Shown here: in pieces, positions 10,495 through 22,712 of the stretch
Numbering within the stretch: position 1 is the stretch's first letter
Layout: each line of letters opens with the position of its first letter
Source of the DNA: Typhlomys cinereus
Lineage: Eukaryota; Chordata; Mammalia; Rodentia; Platacanthomyidae
NCBI GenBank assembly: GCA_023101885.1
Contig: JALPQD010000102.1
Span: forward strand, 2,478,971 to 2,542,970
Length of the DNA stretch: 64,000 nt
Reading direction: 5' to 3'
Program-made: the position numbers and the translations under genes
Notes under the pieces: generated by a model
What the model was told of the DNA's origin: nothing
The model's database searches: none
Seen by the model: the letters and a program-made list of their open reading frames with translations, nothing else

Positions 10495-11640
10495 CAAGTG
10501 GAGGAGGAGCTGCTGCTGCTGCTGCTGCTGCTGCTCACCCTGGCTGTGGAGAGGCCTCTGTATTCTGGCATCTACCAGCAGGAACAATCATGAACCCTGC
10601 AGCACTCTTGATCAGCAGCCCTATGTGGAGTAGAGGAGCAGATGGAAGACTCATTTCCCGCAGCTGGCAGACTGACTCCGATTTTTGTGAGACTGTTCAC
10701 TGAAGACACTTGAGAAAGAATCCTCTAAAGATCCCAGCTCTGCACATGATTCATCTCCTGGAATTTCCATGTGAATCACAGCTCTGCACCTGGATGGAGT
10801 TTTCTTTTGTGTATGCGTGTGTGTGTTTTGATTTTGTTGAACATTTGCTGCTAAATGGGACTCACCCAGTTGAATGCTGGCTCTGTGGAAGCCCATGTTT
10901 CTTTGTTAATTTAAATGAAGAAGGGAGAGGAGGGAGGGGAAAACCCCCTCAGTTTGGAATCCCCAGCTGCAGCAGCATTTGCCAGAGAGGGTAGAGACTG
11001 GTTTGGATGTCTACTGCGGACTTCATTTCCTTTCCTGTGTACCCTGATGTAAATTCCTCTCCTCCCTCTTCCTATGAGGTTTTGAGTTGGCTGCTGGTTA
11101 GCAAACTCCTTTTTACCCATATAAGTTATTTAATATAATTATGAAGCTCAACACTGTGGTAGGAAAATAGCCACTAGGAGGAAGAAAAAAAAAAAAAAGC
11201 AGAGTTTGTCACTGTTGGACTGCTTACCTGCTAGGAGGACTGGCGTTTCCTCGTCCTTCTGAGCTGTTGGCAGCTGACCACTGTGTTCTACAGATGTATT
11301 CTTCAGTAGTTTTTTTGTTACTTAGTTTTCCATGATGCCTGTTTTTTTTTTCCTTGTAAATTTAAATAATCTGACTCTAGGGATCGTGGAAAAACCCATG
11401 GCATAATCATAATTTTTTTAACTGACTGTTATGTTTCATCATTTTTTGGAGTCTGTTGGTGGCTAAACATGTAAACAAAAAGTAAAATTGAACAAGTTAC
11501 CTCCTCCCCCTTAGCAGCAAACAAAACTACTGACAACCACATTGCTGTTAACTCAGTGATTGATCTAATTGTGAACTAGCTCACCTCGTTAACATCTAAA
11601 TACATTTGCAGTAGCTCTACGATCAGTCATTATAAATATG
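10495..11640 (+). other. Rasgef1b: Rasgef1b 3' UTR (end uncertain)
   Basis: This sequence follows the TAA stop in the same exon. It opens with GGA repeats and (GCT)9, then becomes AT-rich. I find no AATAAA between the stop and 12.0 kb. Weak alternatives are AGTAAA near 11481, TATAAA near 11631 and AATACA near 11820. The end given is therefore a guess; a MIR relic starting near 12005 is a rough outer limit if the UTR is of ordinary length. Confidence 0.5.
10509..10535 (+). repeat. (GCT)9 trinucleotide repeat in the 3' UTR
   Basis: Nine perfect GCT units start 15 bases after the Rasgef1b stop codon and follow a short GGA run. Transcribed, this is a CUG tract in the mRNA. Confidence 0.95.
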
Positions 11641-12004
11641 TATTTGCTCTAAGGAGAAACTGTAGAGTAGTGCTCCAACCCTAATGAAAAAACAAGACAC
11701 CATGCTCCAAACACAGATGAGTTTGTAAACCTGACATGGTGTTGGAATCCGCATGTCTGCGCCGTGCTTGCCCGTCTCAACAGGCCCGAACTGTCTCCAA
11801 GTTGTCTCTTTACAGCATCAATACATTTTACACTCTGTGCCCAGCTGTTGTGACATCTTTCTTTGCTTTTTTTGGAGTGGAATTGTCCGTTCAAAATGTG
11901 TTCATCTCTGAGGAAGTGGCCTTTAAGAATATAGAAATAGGGCTTTTTTTTTTTCTAAATACAAATTCTAGCAAGCACTTCTTGTATATTTACTAGGTGT
12001 TTTC
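11641..12004. other. Sequence just past the assumed 3' UTR end
   Basis: AT-rich with no recognisable element. It may still be part of the Rasgef1b 3' UTR. Confidence 0.4.
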
Positions 12005-12165
12005 TAAGTGGTTAAGCATAGTTCATGTGAACATCATTCCTGCTTGTTAGATACAGAAACATGTACATAGTAATACTTTGTCCAAGGGCACCCAGCTCAT
12101 GAGAGGCACAATGTTCGAAGGAAGCATTTTAATTCTAGAATCCACGCCTTAGACCAGATGGGCAT
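12005..12165 (+). mobile_element. MIR SINE relic
   Basis: An ancient MIR pattern is visible: GTGAACATCATTCCTG, a GATACAGAAAC block, TTTGTCCAAGGGCACCCAGC and CATGAGAGGCAC, in the order of the MIR core and tail. Highly diverged, as expected. Confidence 0.65.
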
Positions 12166-15100
12166 CTCAAATGTTGGTGTTCTTGAAGATAGCCTGGGGA
12201 TCTTGTTTCCCTGCAGGGTTTGCACCCCATAGGTCCAGAATGGGGTTCAAGTGATGCTGAGGACTGCTGATCCCGGATCTTGCTTAAGAGTCCTCTCTCA
12301 GTTGTACCTAGAGATTCTAATTGATGGATGTGACTGAGGGATGTTGGAGAGAAGCCAGGACCTCAAATTCTTTTCTTGGATTTCTCAAGAGAAAAGGACA
12401 TGGCATATCACATATCACAGCCACAAGGAAGGCACCAAAGGCCAGGAGTCAGAAACAGCAGGAAGAAAACCGAGGCCGAGGCCTAGAGGGAGGCTTCCTT
12501 AGGAAAGGGAAACATTTAAGTGTGGTGATTAATTCCAGGGTTCTCTTTTCGGGATGGTCTCAAGTAATTGGCTCAGGTTAGTTAGGGCAGGAAATTACAG
12601 GTTATGTGTGGGAGGGTTAGATAATAGGAGAGGGGTATAAGAGATGGTTGAGTTGTTTCTGGAAAAGGTCTGCTCTTAGGTGGATTCTTTGCAGTCCTGC
12701 CTACCCCTGCAAGGGTCTATCTCTTCCCAGCCAGAAATATTTAAAAAATTTTTTAAACATCTTACAGGAAAAGAAAAACTAAATATGTGATCAATGCAGA
12801 TTTATAACACTGTCTCCTCTTTTCCCTGCAGTCTACATCTTTAGTTAGTAGTGATATTTATCCTTCATCTGTCTGTGACAGGGGCCACAAGCCATAAGCT
12901 ATTGGTTGAACCTAGCCAGCTATCTCTTTTCTATAGCCTATAGGTTACAGGCTGAAAAATTCCTAAACGGGATTGTATTTCATGACATGGGGAACATTCA
13001 TGAAATTCAAGTCTCAAAATCCATAACATTCTATTGAAACATGGCCACATTTAACCACCACAGCATTATACAGTGTGGAAGAGATGATGTGACCTTAAGA
13101 GCCACGAATACTTGCTCTCGGACCCTTTGTGGGAAGGTCCCCAAGCCCTGCCAGAGCTTAAGAAAGTGTACAAAAGTGCTATAAGGTCTTTTATAGTACT
13201 AGACACTAAAAAAATGTGTTCTGAAGTAGAATTAGGACCTGAACTATGACATCTAAGGCTAAAGGCTAGTGAAAAGAAAGTTTTCAATTATCTCAAAATA
13301 CCCTCTCTGTTTAAATATCTAAGTAACCTGGAGGTTCAGACCCTGTATGAATGAACCCATGGACATTATTGAATATTCTCTTGTGCCATATGTATTTGGA
13401 CTTGCCAGCAGTTTAGTAGCTGCGTTTATAATTTCTATGGCTGGCTGGGCAAATGCAGTATAAACAGCACCAGGCAATGTCAGTCAACAGGCCGATTCAG
13501 GAGGGCTCTGTCCAGGCACGCCACCCACTGTAACCCACAGACTTAGAGTTGGGGCCTGGAGGGAGTCTGCAGAGCTGGATGTATTATAGGTAGATGAAAG
13601 GAGCGCAAACCTTTTCAACCTAGAGTATCCTTTGCTTTTGAGGGCACAGCCCATTCCCTGGGGGTAGCCTGCTTCCCATTTAGCAAAGATTATGCAATTA
13701 AGACCCGTTTTTCATCTGTGTCTTTGAAGGATTTTTAGCTTTTTTCTTCCCCTTCAATTGGGTGACACCTCTGTGCTTTCCTGCCTGGTATACTTTTAGT
13801 TCGTCTCTCCCTTTTTTTCCCCCTTCTCTCTCCCTCCCTTTTTCTTTTCTGGTACTTTCATATTCTGAGTGCTGTCCACTGTCCACATGTGCCTCCTGTG
13901 TGTTGAAACTCAAGGAAACAGAATCCGCTATTGGAAGCCGAACTTCTAAACTCTGTGATAGGTTGGGGATGACAAACAGCCTCCACCTTGCATTGGTTTG
14001 TCTTTTGTCAGCCTCAGCACAAGGCAGTGGCTGCTAGATTCCAGAAAGGTCTCAATCTGAGAGAGACTACATGAATAGAAATAGGGCAGAAAAAAAAAAA
14101 AAAAACACTTAGGCCAATTTTCTGCAGGAGTGAAGAGTTCAAAGGAAAGCCTGAATGTGTTTCCTGGAACAAAAATATGATTAGTGACCTGAACATTATC
14201 AACATAAAACTTAAAGATAACTGCATCAGTTTTAATTTATTCTTAGGAAGTTTTAACAGGCAAAGCCTTGGTCAGATATGGGTTTCTAGAGGCAGATAGA
14301 AATTTGAGCCCTTCCCAGATAATCAAAGTCAAAGGTTTAATTAATTAATTTTTATTAGTTATTTCTGGTTTTAGATGGCTGGTAATTGATTCTGTTCTCT
14401 GCTTCATGTAAGCAAAGTCAGAATGTAAGCAAGCTTAGGTGTCCTTTTACAGGACAGCAAACCAGTCTTCTTTATTCAGGACAGAATAACTAACTATAAA
14501 GTTTGTTTTCTTTCCCTTTCCACCTACACTACTTGGAGAAAATGAAAGTTAGCGTGAAATCATCTTTCTTATGATGAATCATTGTGGGAAAGTGAGCTTA
14601 GCAAGAATTTGTCATCAGTTCAGTTGAGACATGGTGGCTGGAAGATTGTGGTCATATTAATTTTTTTACCAAGTGATTATCAATCCTGCAGGTGAGCAGC
14701 AACGGGGAGATAATGAACACTAAGTCACTAAGTAGATAGATGTCATACATGAACAAGCCAGTAACTAGTCTCGTTATCATCCAGGAATCACATATGTCGT
14801 TTTCACTGGTTAAATATTGAATACATTTGGATTTTGGAAATGACTATAAGTTGATGTGATTCCTATGTATTATCATAGGTGGCTCTGTCCCCTCAGACAC
14901 CAGCGGAGAGTATTCAAACAAGTATTTTCTGAAGTGATTAATCAGATTCTATCGCTCCCTGTGTTTATCATAAGCTCCAGTCAAAGTGATTAAGGTGGTT
15001 TAGGGGCATAGAATAAATTTGATTATTCTGAGAGAATACTAGACTAAGCTTGAGAACTAAGTGCTAACGTAACTTTCACCGGTTTACTGGAATTTTAGGG

Positions 15101-16469
15101 GTGTCTTCTAGTCTTGAACTTCAGCGTCTTCCTCTGGGAGAAGAGTTTATACTAATTGGTGTGGACCGCTAGAGGAGTCTAATGATCTGTAGTTTTAGAA
15201 AAGACTTCTCTTGCTAGATTCAAAGGTGAATTAGCAAGAAACACAGCATCCACTTGCATACATCCAAACCTCTTCTTCCAGCTGCTCCTTTGTGTTTTGC
15301 TTAATTGTGTTTACAGAGGGAGGGGTAAGAGGTTAATTGCAACTTGGTAGGAGACAAAAGCGTGATACAGGCTCATTTCACCCCTCCAGTAGCATGCCAC
15401 AAAGCAAGATAGAGTCCTTCATAGAAAAGCATGATCGTTATTCAGTCCAGAAGTTGAAAATACCCCTGTGTAAGATCGGTTGTACGATTTCAAAGGAGCT
15501 GAGTTGAGAAAGACTACAAAAATAGCTTTGTTGTATAGACTACATCTGTGTCATCACCGCTGTTATAATCATGCTTGTTGATATATAGATAAAAATCATG
15601 AAGTGCCTGTTCACACCTAGTCATTTGCACATGAGTCATAAGTTGGCTGGAAAGATCTAGACTTAGAGAAGTGATGATCACAGTCCAGCTCTGTATTTTG
15701 TCAACTTCTCAGGACACCGGAGGCCGGCATCCTTTGAAGACAGAGGAGGGCTATTGACTTTAACATGTATGTTAGGAAAAGTGTTTTATCAGAGGAAATC
15801 AAAAGGCATACTCATCTTTGGAGGATGAAGTCCGTTCCGTAAGTTGAAAGTTCTCTCTGTAAATTATAACCAAGGAAGAACTTAAGAAGATTCAAGAATA
15901 GATGTCAAAGAAAGAAAAAGGCAAAATCTACAAGGACAAAAATGTACACAGACGTATGCAGATGGTACAGCAAATAACTTAGTAAGCAGGAACATCTGAA
16001 CATTTGAAATAAAACTCATTTAAAATCTAATTAAAATATGAAGCCAAAAAATTGGTTCTCTTAGGAAACCACAAACTGTTGGTTATTAAATTAGGCATTA
16101 AGTTAGAGAATAGATCTAGATAACTTAGTTATTTTCAGCTATAGTAACTTGCTAAACTGACCTCATGCATTTTATCCAAATCCTGAGAAACAGGTAGCTC
16201 CAACAACTTTCCTCCTATTCAACCTTAACAAGGCTTTATGAAGGACAAAGAGAAGCTGGCGGGAACTCTTGCTCTCTCAGTAAGTTCAGATTTAGAAGGA
16301 AAGAAAGAATAACTCAAAGGATCCAAATGCTCCCATGAAAGACTCCAGAGTTATAAAATACTTTCTTTCATCCAGGAGTGTCCAATGCTTGACCCCCAGG
16401 CGCAGTGCAAACAAGGACTGCTAGTGCAACCCAACACAAAATCATACTCTTAAAAAATTAGATTTCTTT
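12166..16469. other. Gene-free unique sequence
   Basis: I find no spliced exon, no convincing reading frame and no clear transposon. Short CT-rich runs occur near 13,800-13,850 and an A-run near 14,091. Small frames here are within chance length. Confidence 0.6.
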
Positions 16470-16698
16470 GGATAGTATGTGTGTTCATATATGTGCAAGT
16501 GTTCGTGTGTGTAAGGCCAGAGGATAGCCTTGGCTATCATTCCTGTCTTAGAGTCTCTCACTGGCCCAAGGCTCCCAAATCTGACTGTCTCTACCTCCCT
16601 AGCATTAGGATTACAGATACATCTGAATTTTTATATAGGTTCTGGGACTCGGATGCAGATCCTCATGCTTGTGCAGTAATTACTGCCTGATTCTAAGC
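16470..16698 (-). mobile_element. SINE relic (B3/B4-like)
   Basis: On the plus strand it begins with GTGTGTAAGGCCAGAGGATAG, passes CATTAGGATTACAGATACAT and ends TCAT-GCTTGTGCAGTAATTACT. This is the inverted layout of rodent tRNA-derived B3/B4-type SINEs, whose promoter head lies at the right-hand end here. Confidence 0.6.
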
Positions 16699-16715
16699 TC
16701 CTTGATTCTCTTGCA

Positions 16716-16718
<3 letters not shown>

Positions 16719-16765
<47 letters not shown>

Positions 16766-16792
16766 GTGTGTGTGTGTGTGTGTGTGTGTGTA
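16719..16792. repeat. (TC)n(TG)n compound microsatellite
   Basis: About 23 TC units with one TTT interruption, then about 14 TG units. Confidence 0.96.
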
Positions 16793-19076
16793 TGAACTGC
16801 ATGGTTCTCAAGAGTGAACTTTGTAGATGATAACATCATGTTGCAATGTGGAGAGGTTGGAGATTCCTGCTAGGGTATGCTTGCACAATTAGTTGCACAG
16901 GTTAATTAAATCATGCTGTGATGGCCAGCTATAAAATGGAGTAAGTGTAATGCATGGCTCCGCTTTTAAATTTTATGAGGAAATGAGGCTGCAGGTCTGT
17001 CACTAAACTGTTCCTCTTTATAGAATGGACTGCATTAAGAGGGTTTACAGCATGCTGAAAAAACAGTATTTTAAAATTTTTTTCTCATTATTTTTAGACA
17101 TTACTAATAATAGTCCAAAACTATTGATAGTCTAAAACCATCTAATTGTATTTGAGGAAAAAAATCAAATTAATAAAAGACATAGTAAAGTGTAACAGCT
17201 AGCCCTAGAACTCATTAGCAAGAATGAAGGACAGACTTCAGAGGGAAAGAGTTAAAATTGTTTTTTTTTTTTAACTTGGGTTTTTGTGCAGCAAAAAATC
17301 CTTTAGATCAGAAGAGGAACATTCATTAGTCAGAAGCCTTTGAGAACAGTGATCAACCACAAGAAGAACCCCTAAGAGTGGCCACACAGAAACGTGACTT
17401 AGACCTTTCCTTTGACTCCTTTTTGTCTCTCCTTTTCCCCATGTGGATATACCCATGGTCCACTATAGCCTGAGTAGCCCGGATTGAATCACCGCCTGCT
17501 GTCCCCAAATAGGCGCAGTCACACTGGTAAGCGGATTTGTGTGCATTAATCCCTGAACAGTCACAAATCTTGGAAGGATGGAAGAAATGCTTTATTTTGA
17601 TACAAGGCTGCCTGGGCTTGAATCTCACTGGTTGGAAAACTCAGTGCCTTTTGTTATGGAATTTCCTCACCCTTAAGCTGGAAAGTCAAGCTAATGGGCC
17701 TTTTTCATGAGAGGGAGGGCTAATGGAGGGGTTTGCACTGAGGGTCTTCATTGCTGACCATCTCTTACTACCACTCATGTCCTTCTCACATATCAAGGCA
17801 CTTCTAAAAATTCCTATTTCTGACCTCATAAGACAAGCACCCCCTAAAGTTCCCCAAGTCAACTTTCCCTCTCATCCAGCCCTTTTTTCTTTACTTTCCT
17901 CAAGCAGCAGTTCACAGTCATGTGTCTGATAGGCCTCTCATGAGACTTCTATATCTTGGCTTTAATTTTTCCATGCCCAGAAGAAACTTTGTGATACTTA
18001 CACTCCATTAGGCAGGCATTTGACAGCAGCACACAGAACTACAGATGAATCACTTGCTACACTGAGAGCACAGTTCAATACAAACAAGACACTCTGTGGC
18101 CACCTTGTGGTTCTGAGTATATCCGGAAGCTCAGCACATTGGGTATGTGTTCTCTTCTGGAAAACACACTGGGGGGACACGGTACTGCTCCTCGCTTAGC
18201 CGGCTCAGTTGGACATGTGAACCAAGTGCTCCTCTAGAACAGATGGCAAAATGAGGTTTCCACACAAGCTAAACATGAGGAGCTAGAAGCAGCTGCTTGG
18301 AGAACTTGTTGGGAGTCCACGATTCTGCAGTCCTTCAAGTCTAGAGTCAGAAGCGCGGCTGTCCACTTTTCTAGCAGAAACCAGGAGGATTCATGATGTA
18401 AACAGTCAGTCTGCTATTACCCCACACTAAGGTGCTTTGGCTGACTGCTGCTTGGGTGCCCAGTGAGGAAGCTCCAGCCTGATTTTGAAAGCTGGTGGTT
18501 GGGCTCACAATGGTCTGCAGTATCTAAGGAGAGACCAGACAGTTCTGACAAATGGTGGTGGAGATTGGAAGATGGTCAGCAATGACCTCAAGGTAGGAGA
18601 CCATCTTTTGGCCCAAGGTTCTATCATTATATACTCACCACTAGGGAGATAGTGTCAGCCCACTATCTCTACAGCTCTTTTTACTTACTGTCCAGTGGGA
18701 GACAGGCAGAAACCTAGACACAGGCAGGGGTTGCCTGCCTGAGGGGCTCACGGCCCAGCATTCTCCACAAAGCACTTTTCCCTATTTATCGTTCTCCACT
18801 CTGGCTTCTCTTTCCTCCAAAATGACTTATTTCCCATTTATTCATTGCCCTATGTGGAAAGCAAATATCCTTTCACAGATGGGGCTAGAGCCAGGATCAC
18901 GTTGCTCACACAGACGTCTCAAGTTACAATCTACAGATCTCAGTATTTCCCTTTCTCACTCTCCTGTTCTCCTTCCTGTGTCCCATCATCTAACCTTAGA
19001 CATGCTTCTTAAGATGAAGACAAACTCACCTGATAGTTCCAAACTCCATGACAGTTAGCTTCCTAGTATAGTGACC
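16793..19076. other. Gene-free unique sequence
   Basis: No exon, transposon or structured repeat recognised in about 2.3 kb, apart from a T11 run near 17,262. Confidence 0.55.
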
Positions 19077-19195
19077 CTTCTAGACCATCAGTCCTGACTT
19101 CTTCTACCAGTTTCTATTGGGTATTGATTTGAGCACTTCTAGACCATCAGTCCTGACTTCTTCTACCAGTTTCTATGTGGGTATTGATTTGAGCA
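19077..19195. repeat. Two-copy tandem duplication, about 60 bp unit
   Basis: CTTCTAGACCATCAGTCCTG begins at 19077 and again at 19136. Both units end GTATTGATTTGAGCA. The copies differ by about one inserted base (TATTGGG versus TATGTGGG). Confidence 0.95.
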
Positions 19196-19338
19196 CTTGC
19201 TTCAGTATAGAGTAGACACAAAACAATTCACTGACATTTTAAAGACTTCATCACTATTACCAGTACTTAAAAAAAATAGATTCCCACTAGTGTTTAAGGT
19301 AATCAGAAAAGTTTTACTCTGTTCTAGAAATGTCAAAT

Positions 19339-19586
19339 CCTTGACTAGAGAGATGGTTCATGAGTTAAGACCTGAGTTTGGATCTGAGATCCCACATAAA
19401 AACATCTAGAAGAAATGGAGGTGGCCTGCACTTCTGTAAGAGCCTGGGAAACCCCAGAACACAAAAGAAGTAGCACAATCCAGCAATCCAGGATGACTGC
19501 AGAAGTCACTTTTGGGACTCCATAGGCACATACAGTGCCCTCTGACATACACACACACACAGGCATGCACGCATGTGCGTAAATAG
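19339..19586 (+). mobile_element. B2-like tRNA-derived SINE
   Basis: The head is GACTAGAGAGATGGTTCATG, then CCCACATAAAAACATC, GTGGCCTGCACTTCTG and CAATCCAGGATGACTG, ending TGCCCTCTGACATACACAC plus a CA tail. The layout matches the copies at 23.2, 29.3 and 32.9 kb. It is the typical SINE of this genome and differs in its body from mouse B2. Confidence 0.82.
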
Positions 19587-20071
19587 GTTTTTTTTTCTTC
19601 ATTTTTGGATTATTTTCTCCCACATTTTTTTCTAATCATACAAGCTCAAAAGGTATTCCCCAGTCCCTTCTTGCACTCTCCCCCGTTCCCTCTTCCTTTC
19701 ACCCCCCTCTTCCTCTCCCTCTCCCAGTGTCTCCCCCTTCTTTCCTCCCATCCCCTGGAGCATCCTTTTGTGTGAACGCCAAACCTTCCTCTGAGTCCTT
19801 CACCCTAGTGAGGGTTCAGGACTCAGTGGCATAGCCCGGAGCCCCTTCTTGGGCTCCCCTTTAGTATGGGAACTCTGTTCAATCCCTTGCCTCTAAGGAT
19901 CCTACTGCCTGCAGCCTTCTCCCCTGTGATCCATGCTAGATTTTGGGGAGTTGTTGATAGGTCAGACAAAGTCCAATTCTGGCTGCTGCAGTCCTAACTT
20001 GTGTGGAGTATCTGACACATTGTTGGTCCTCCCCATCTTTAGGCTCTTACAATCTTGCCGCCCCCTTTTCT
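19587..20071 (-). mobile_element. 5'-truncated LINE-1 3' end
   Basis: Read on the minus strand this matches the 3' UTR of the larger L1 at 46.3 kb: AAGGGGGCGGCAAGATTGTA, the ACTTGTGT-type block, a G/A-rich tract and an A-rich end. Flanks carry a near-identical ten-base pair, GCGTAAATAG at 19577-19586 and GCATAAATAG at 20072-20081, consistent with a target duplication. No coding part is retained. Confidence 0.8.
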
Positions 20072-21400
20072 GCATAAATAGAAACTTTAACATCCTTCCT
20101 CACCTGAATGCTTGATCCAAGAGGCCCTGTAGGAAGACAGTTATCCACACAGAGGGTCGGAAGGCAGCCCAGCTGGAGAAACGGCGGTGTGAACTGGGTG
20201 ATTCTTACTCCTCCAGGGAGATAATATTCCATTATAGGCAGAAAAGGCATAAATGTTGCCAGGGTGGTCAGATCACACCAGCAATACAGTTTTACTTCCT
20301 GGGTATCTTTCGAGTCCAATATGTCATGGTTTTCCTGACAGTTAGATGGGCAAATCTGAAACAGCAGCTGGGTATAAGCCAGTTGTATCAAAACCTTTTC
20401 CCTGATCCACCCACTAACACAAGTGAACAGGAATTTCTCCGCTTGAGGTGCAGGTCCACTAACCTCTTCGGAACTGTTCGGCCCCATCCTTGGATGGTGT
20501 TCCTCTGCTTCACTGTTACCCAAGGTCTCTGCTGAGCTGCACTGTTTCTGGCTACACGCTGTATGTTCGAGAAGTTCTGATCTGCATTTTACAAATGTAC
20601 TTGCAGCTTCTGCTTCCTGGGATGAACTCTCTGGGCAGGGATGGGATCTAGTGCACCATGGTTGTGTTTCCATCAGGCCCCCACAGGCAGGCAGATAAAG
20701 TGCTAGGCCTGCACGGCTGACCTGACCACGGCGTCTTGGTGTATCCCCTGAAGACAGCCTCTGTGAGGCTGGCCTTATCTTCCTGCAGGTTCTCTGCTGG
20801 AGGAATGTGGGCAGAAGTCTGTATGCCCATTGCGCTGAATCTGCACCCAAAGGAGCCCATACATAGCCAGGGCTCACTGTTGTGTTAACTTTGCCCAGGG
20901 CTACCCAAGCTGTGCTTCAGTTAACCTTTCACCTCCTCTCTACCTCCTCCCGAGACCATGTGCAGCTGGGGCAGAATTACATTCAGCTGGGAGGAAGGCG
21001 TCGCCAGTGGGAGGGGGTGGGTGGAAGTTCAAGTGAGCCTCAGGCTATGGTAGTCACAGCTGCTCGGAATAAGATGGCGATGTCTGGGTTATTCCCTGAG
21101 GACAGCATCCACAGCATCGGCAGGGCTCGGGACTCCAGCAGTGCCTAACCGTGGCTCCAGGCTCCAGGTGGTGCCATTTTTGTCTGTCTTGTCTGAATCT
21201 GAAGGGAATCCTTGTTTGTCTGTTCTGGAAACTCAGGTGTAGGCTGTTGGGCCTCTGATTTCCAGCTTGCTTTGGGACTGAGTGCTGGAAAGGAGAGGAA
21301 AGTTGTATTGCCCGCGTGAGCCATTTCTTTCCACAGCACAACCAGGGGCTGTGGCTAGAGAGCCTTCTCTGTTTGTCTTAGTTTGTTAAGATAGTTTAAA
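20072..21400. other. GC-richer block with a long chance-like reading frame
   Basis: A region with several CpGs, unlike its AT-rich surroundings. On the minus strand a 276-codon open frame (20877 to 20047) runs out of this block into the L1 3' UTR. Its composition is unstructured, it has no domain I know, and its last residues are translated L1 UTR, so I do not call it a gene. A YY1-like AAGATGGCG lies at 21071-21079. It may be an unrecognised LTR or an L1 5' region. Confidence 0.45.
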
Positions 21401-22080
21401 AACACAATTCTTTGCCTTATCAACTACATCTACTTGGGGTGGACCAGGATTCGGTATCTGTGCATATCTGCCCATCTGTAACTGTGGAGGAGAAGAGGAC
21501 AAAGAGAGAAACCCCAGGCCCTGCTTGAGTTTTCTCTCCTCTCTCCAAATCCAGATGGCTTTTTCATTAGGGGGGTCTACTCATTTTTTAAAATATGTTC
21601 TTGGGGGAGGGTAATTCAGAAGACAAATTTTGGAAGTCAGTTTTCTTCTTCCACCATGTGAACATCAAGGATCAAACTCAAGATTGCCAGATGTGCCTGT
21701 CGTGGACACCTATGCCTGCTGAGCATGTCACCTGCCCAAGGGTATTTTCATTTTTAACAAGAAGTTGGCAACATTTGAAGGTTTAAAATTGACAATTATA
21801 TCATTGACTGTGACTCCTTTTTTGTTAGATTTATAAAACTCTGATGGATTTGTAAGTTATGTAACAGAATCAAATTTAAAAATTCTAGCAGGGAATTTGT
21901 AAAATCCTAAAATGTTAAGTGGTTTGTGAATATTATCCAGTGCTGATTCTTTTGAGTAATCATGCTGGTTGGTGAGTAGCCAAGCTTGGAGCCACAGGGT
22001 AGGACTGTTTTCAAGTCAGCACTAAGTGGGATCCTCCAAAACTGGCTGACATAAATTCATTGCCCTTAGCAACTCTTTTT
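21401..22080. other. Gene-free sequence
   Basis: Nothing recognised. Confidence 0.5.
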
Positions 22081-22194
22081 TTAAAAATATGTTTTTGTGT
22101 GTATATGTTTCTGATGTGTGCCTGCCTGTGTGTGTGTGAATACAGATGTGTTTTGTGTGTGAATACAGATGTGTTTTGTGTGCTAGCGTATATG

Positions 22195-22243
<49 letters not shown>

Positions 22244-22495
22244 CATGTGAAGGCCTAAGGGTGATGTTGCGAACCTTCCTTAGTTGCTGCTCTCCTTACT
22301 TTCTGGATCTATCAAACCCAGAGCTCGTCAATATGACTAGCTTTCCTTGCTCTGGGAATTTCCTGCATCTGCCTTCCAAGGCTGGATTATAGTCAAAATG
22401 TCACACTCACCAGGCATTTAGTTAGGTTCTGAGGATCTGAATTCCAGTTCCTTACTCTTGCCTGGCAAGAACCTTATTTAACTGTTGAGTAATTT
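22081..22495 (-). mobile_element. SINE relic (B3/B4-like) with internal (GT)n
   Basis: Reversed landmarks include GTATGCATGTGAAGGCCTAA, CAAACCCAGAGCTCGTCAAT and a final TTTAACTGTTGAGTAATTTC head. The layout is the same as the copy at 16.5 kb but longer. Confidence 0.6.
22194..22240. repeat. (GT)n microsatellite
   Basis: About 23 GT units, preceded by a short local duplication containing GAATACAGATGTGTTTTGTG. Confidence 0.96.
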
Positions 22496-22561
22496 CCTAG
22501 TGTCTCTACCCCAAGCAATTCTTGGTATTGACAGCTATATCAGCATTTGTGATTTGTTCGC

Positions 22562-22646
22562 TGGAAAGAAAGAGAGAAAGAGAGACAGAGAGAGAGAGAG
22601 AGGGAGAAAGAAAGAGAGAAAAAGAAAGAAAGAAAGAAAGAAAGAA

Positions 22647-22710
<64 letters not shown>

Positions 22711-22712
22711 AA
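22562..22712. repeat. (GAAA)n purine microsatellite
   Basis: About 150 bases of GAAA/GA units. The Lys/Arg/Glu-rich frames on the plus strand and Phe/Ser/Leu-rich frame on the minus strand are translations of this repeat. Confidence 0.97.

Noticed and set aside
10449..10703. Plus-strand open frame with Gly and polyalanine run
   Set aside because: It starts in the last Rasgef1b intron and crosses the terminal exon out of frame; the polyalanine is the GCT repeat.
16719..16792. Repeats in the window as a CRISPR-like array
   Set aside because: All tandem arrays are microsatellites without spacer structure, and the DNA is vertebrate.
20047..20877. 276-residue minus-strand frame as a gene
   Set aside because: No domain, low-structure composition, and its C-terminal part is translated L1 3' UTR. 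Kept only as a finding about the block.
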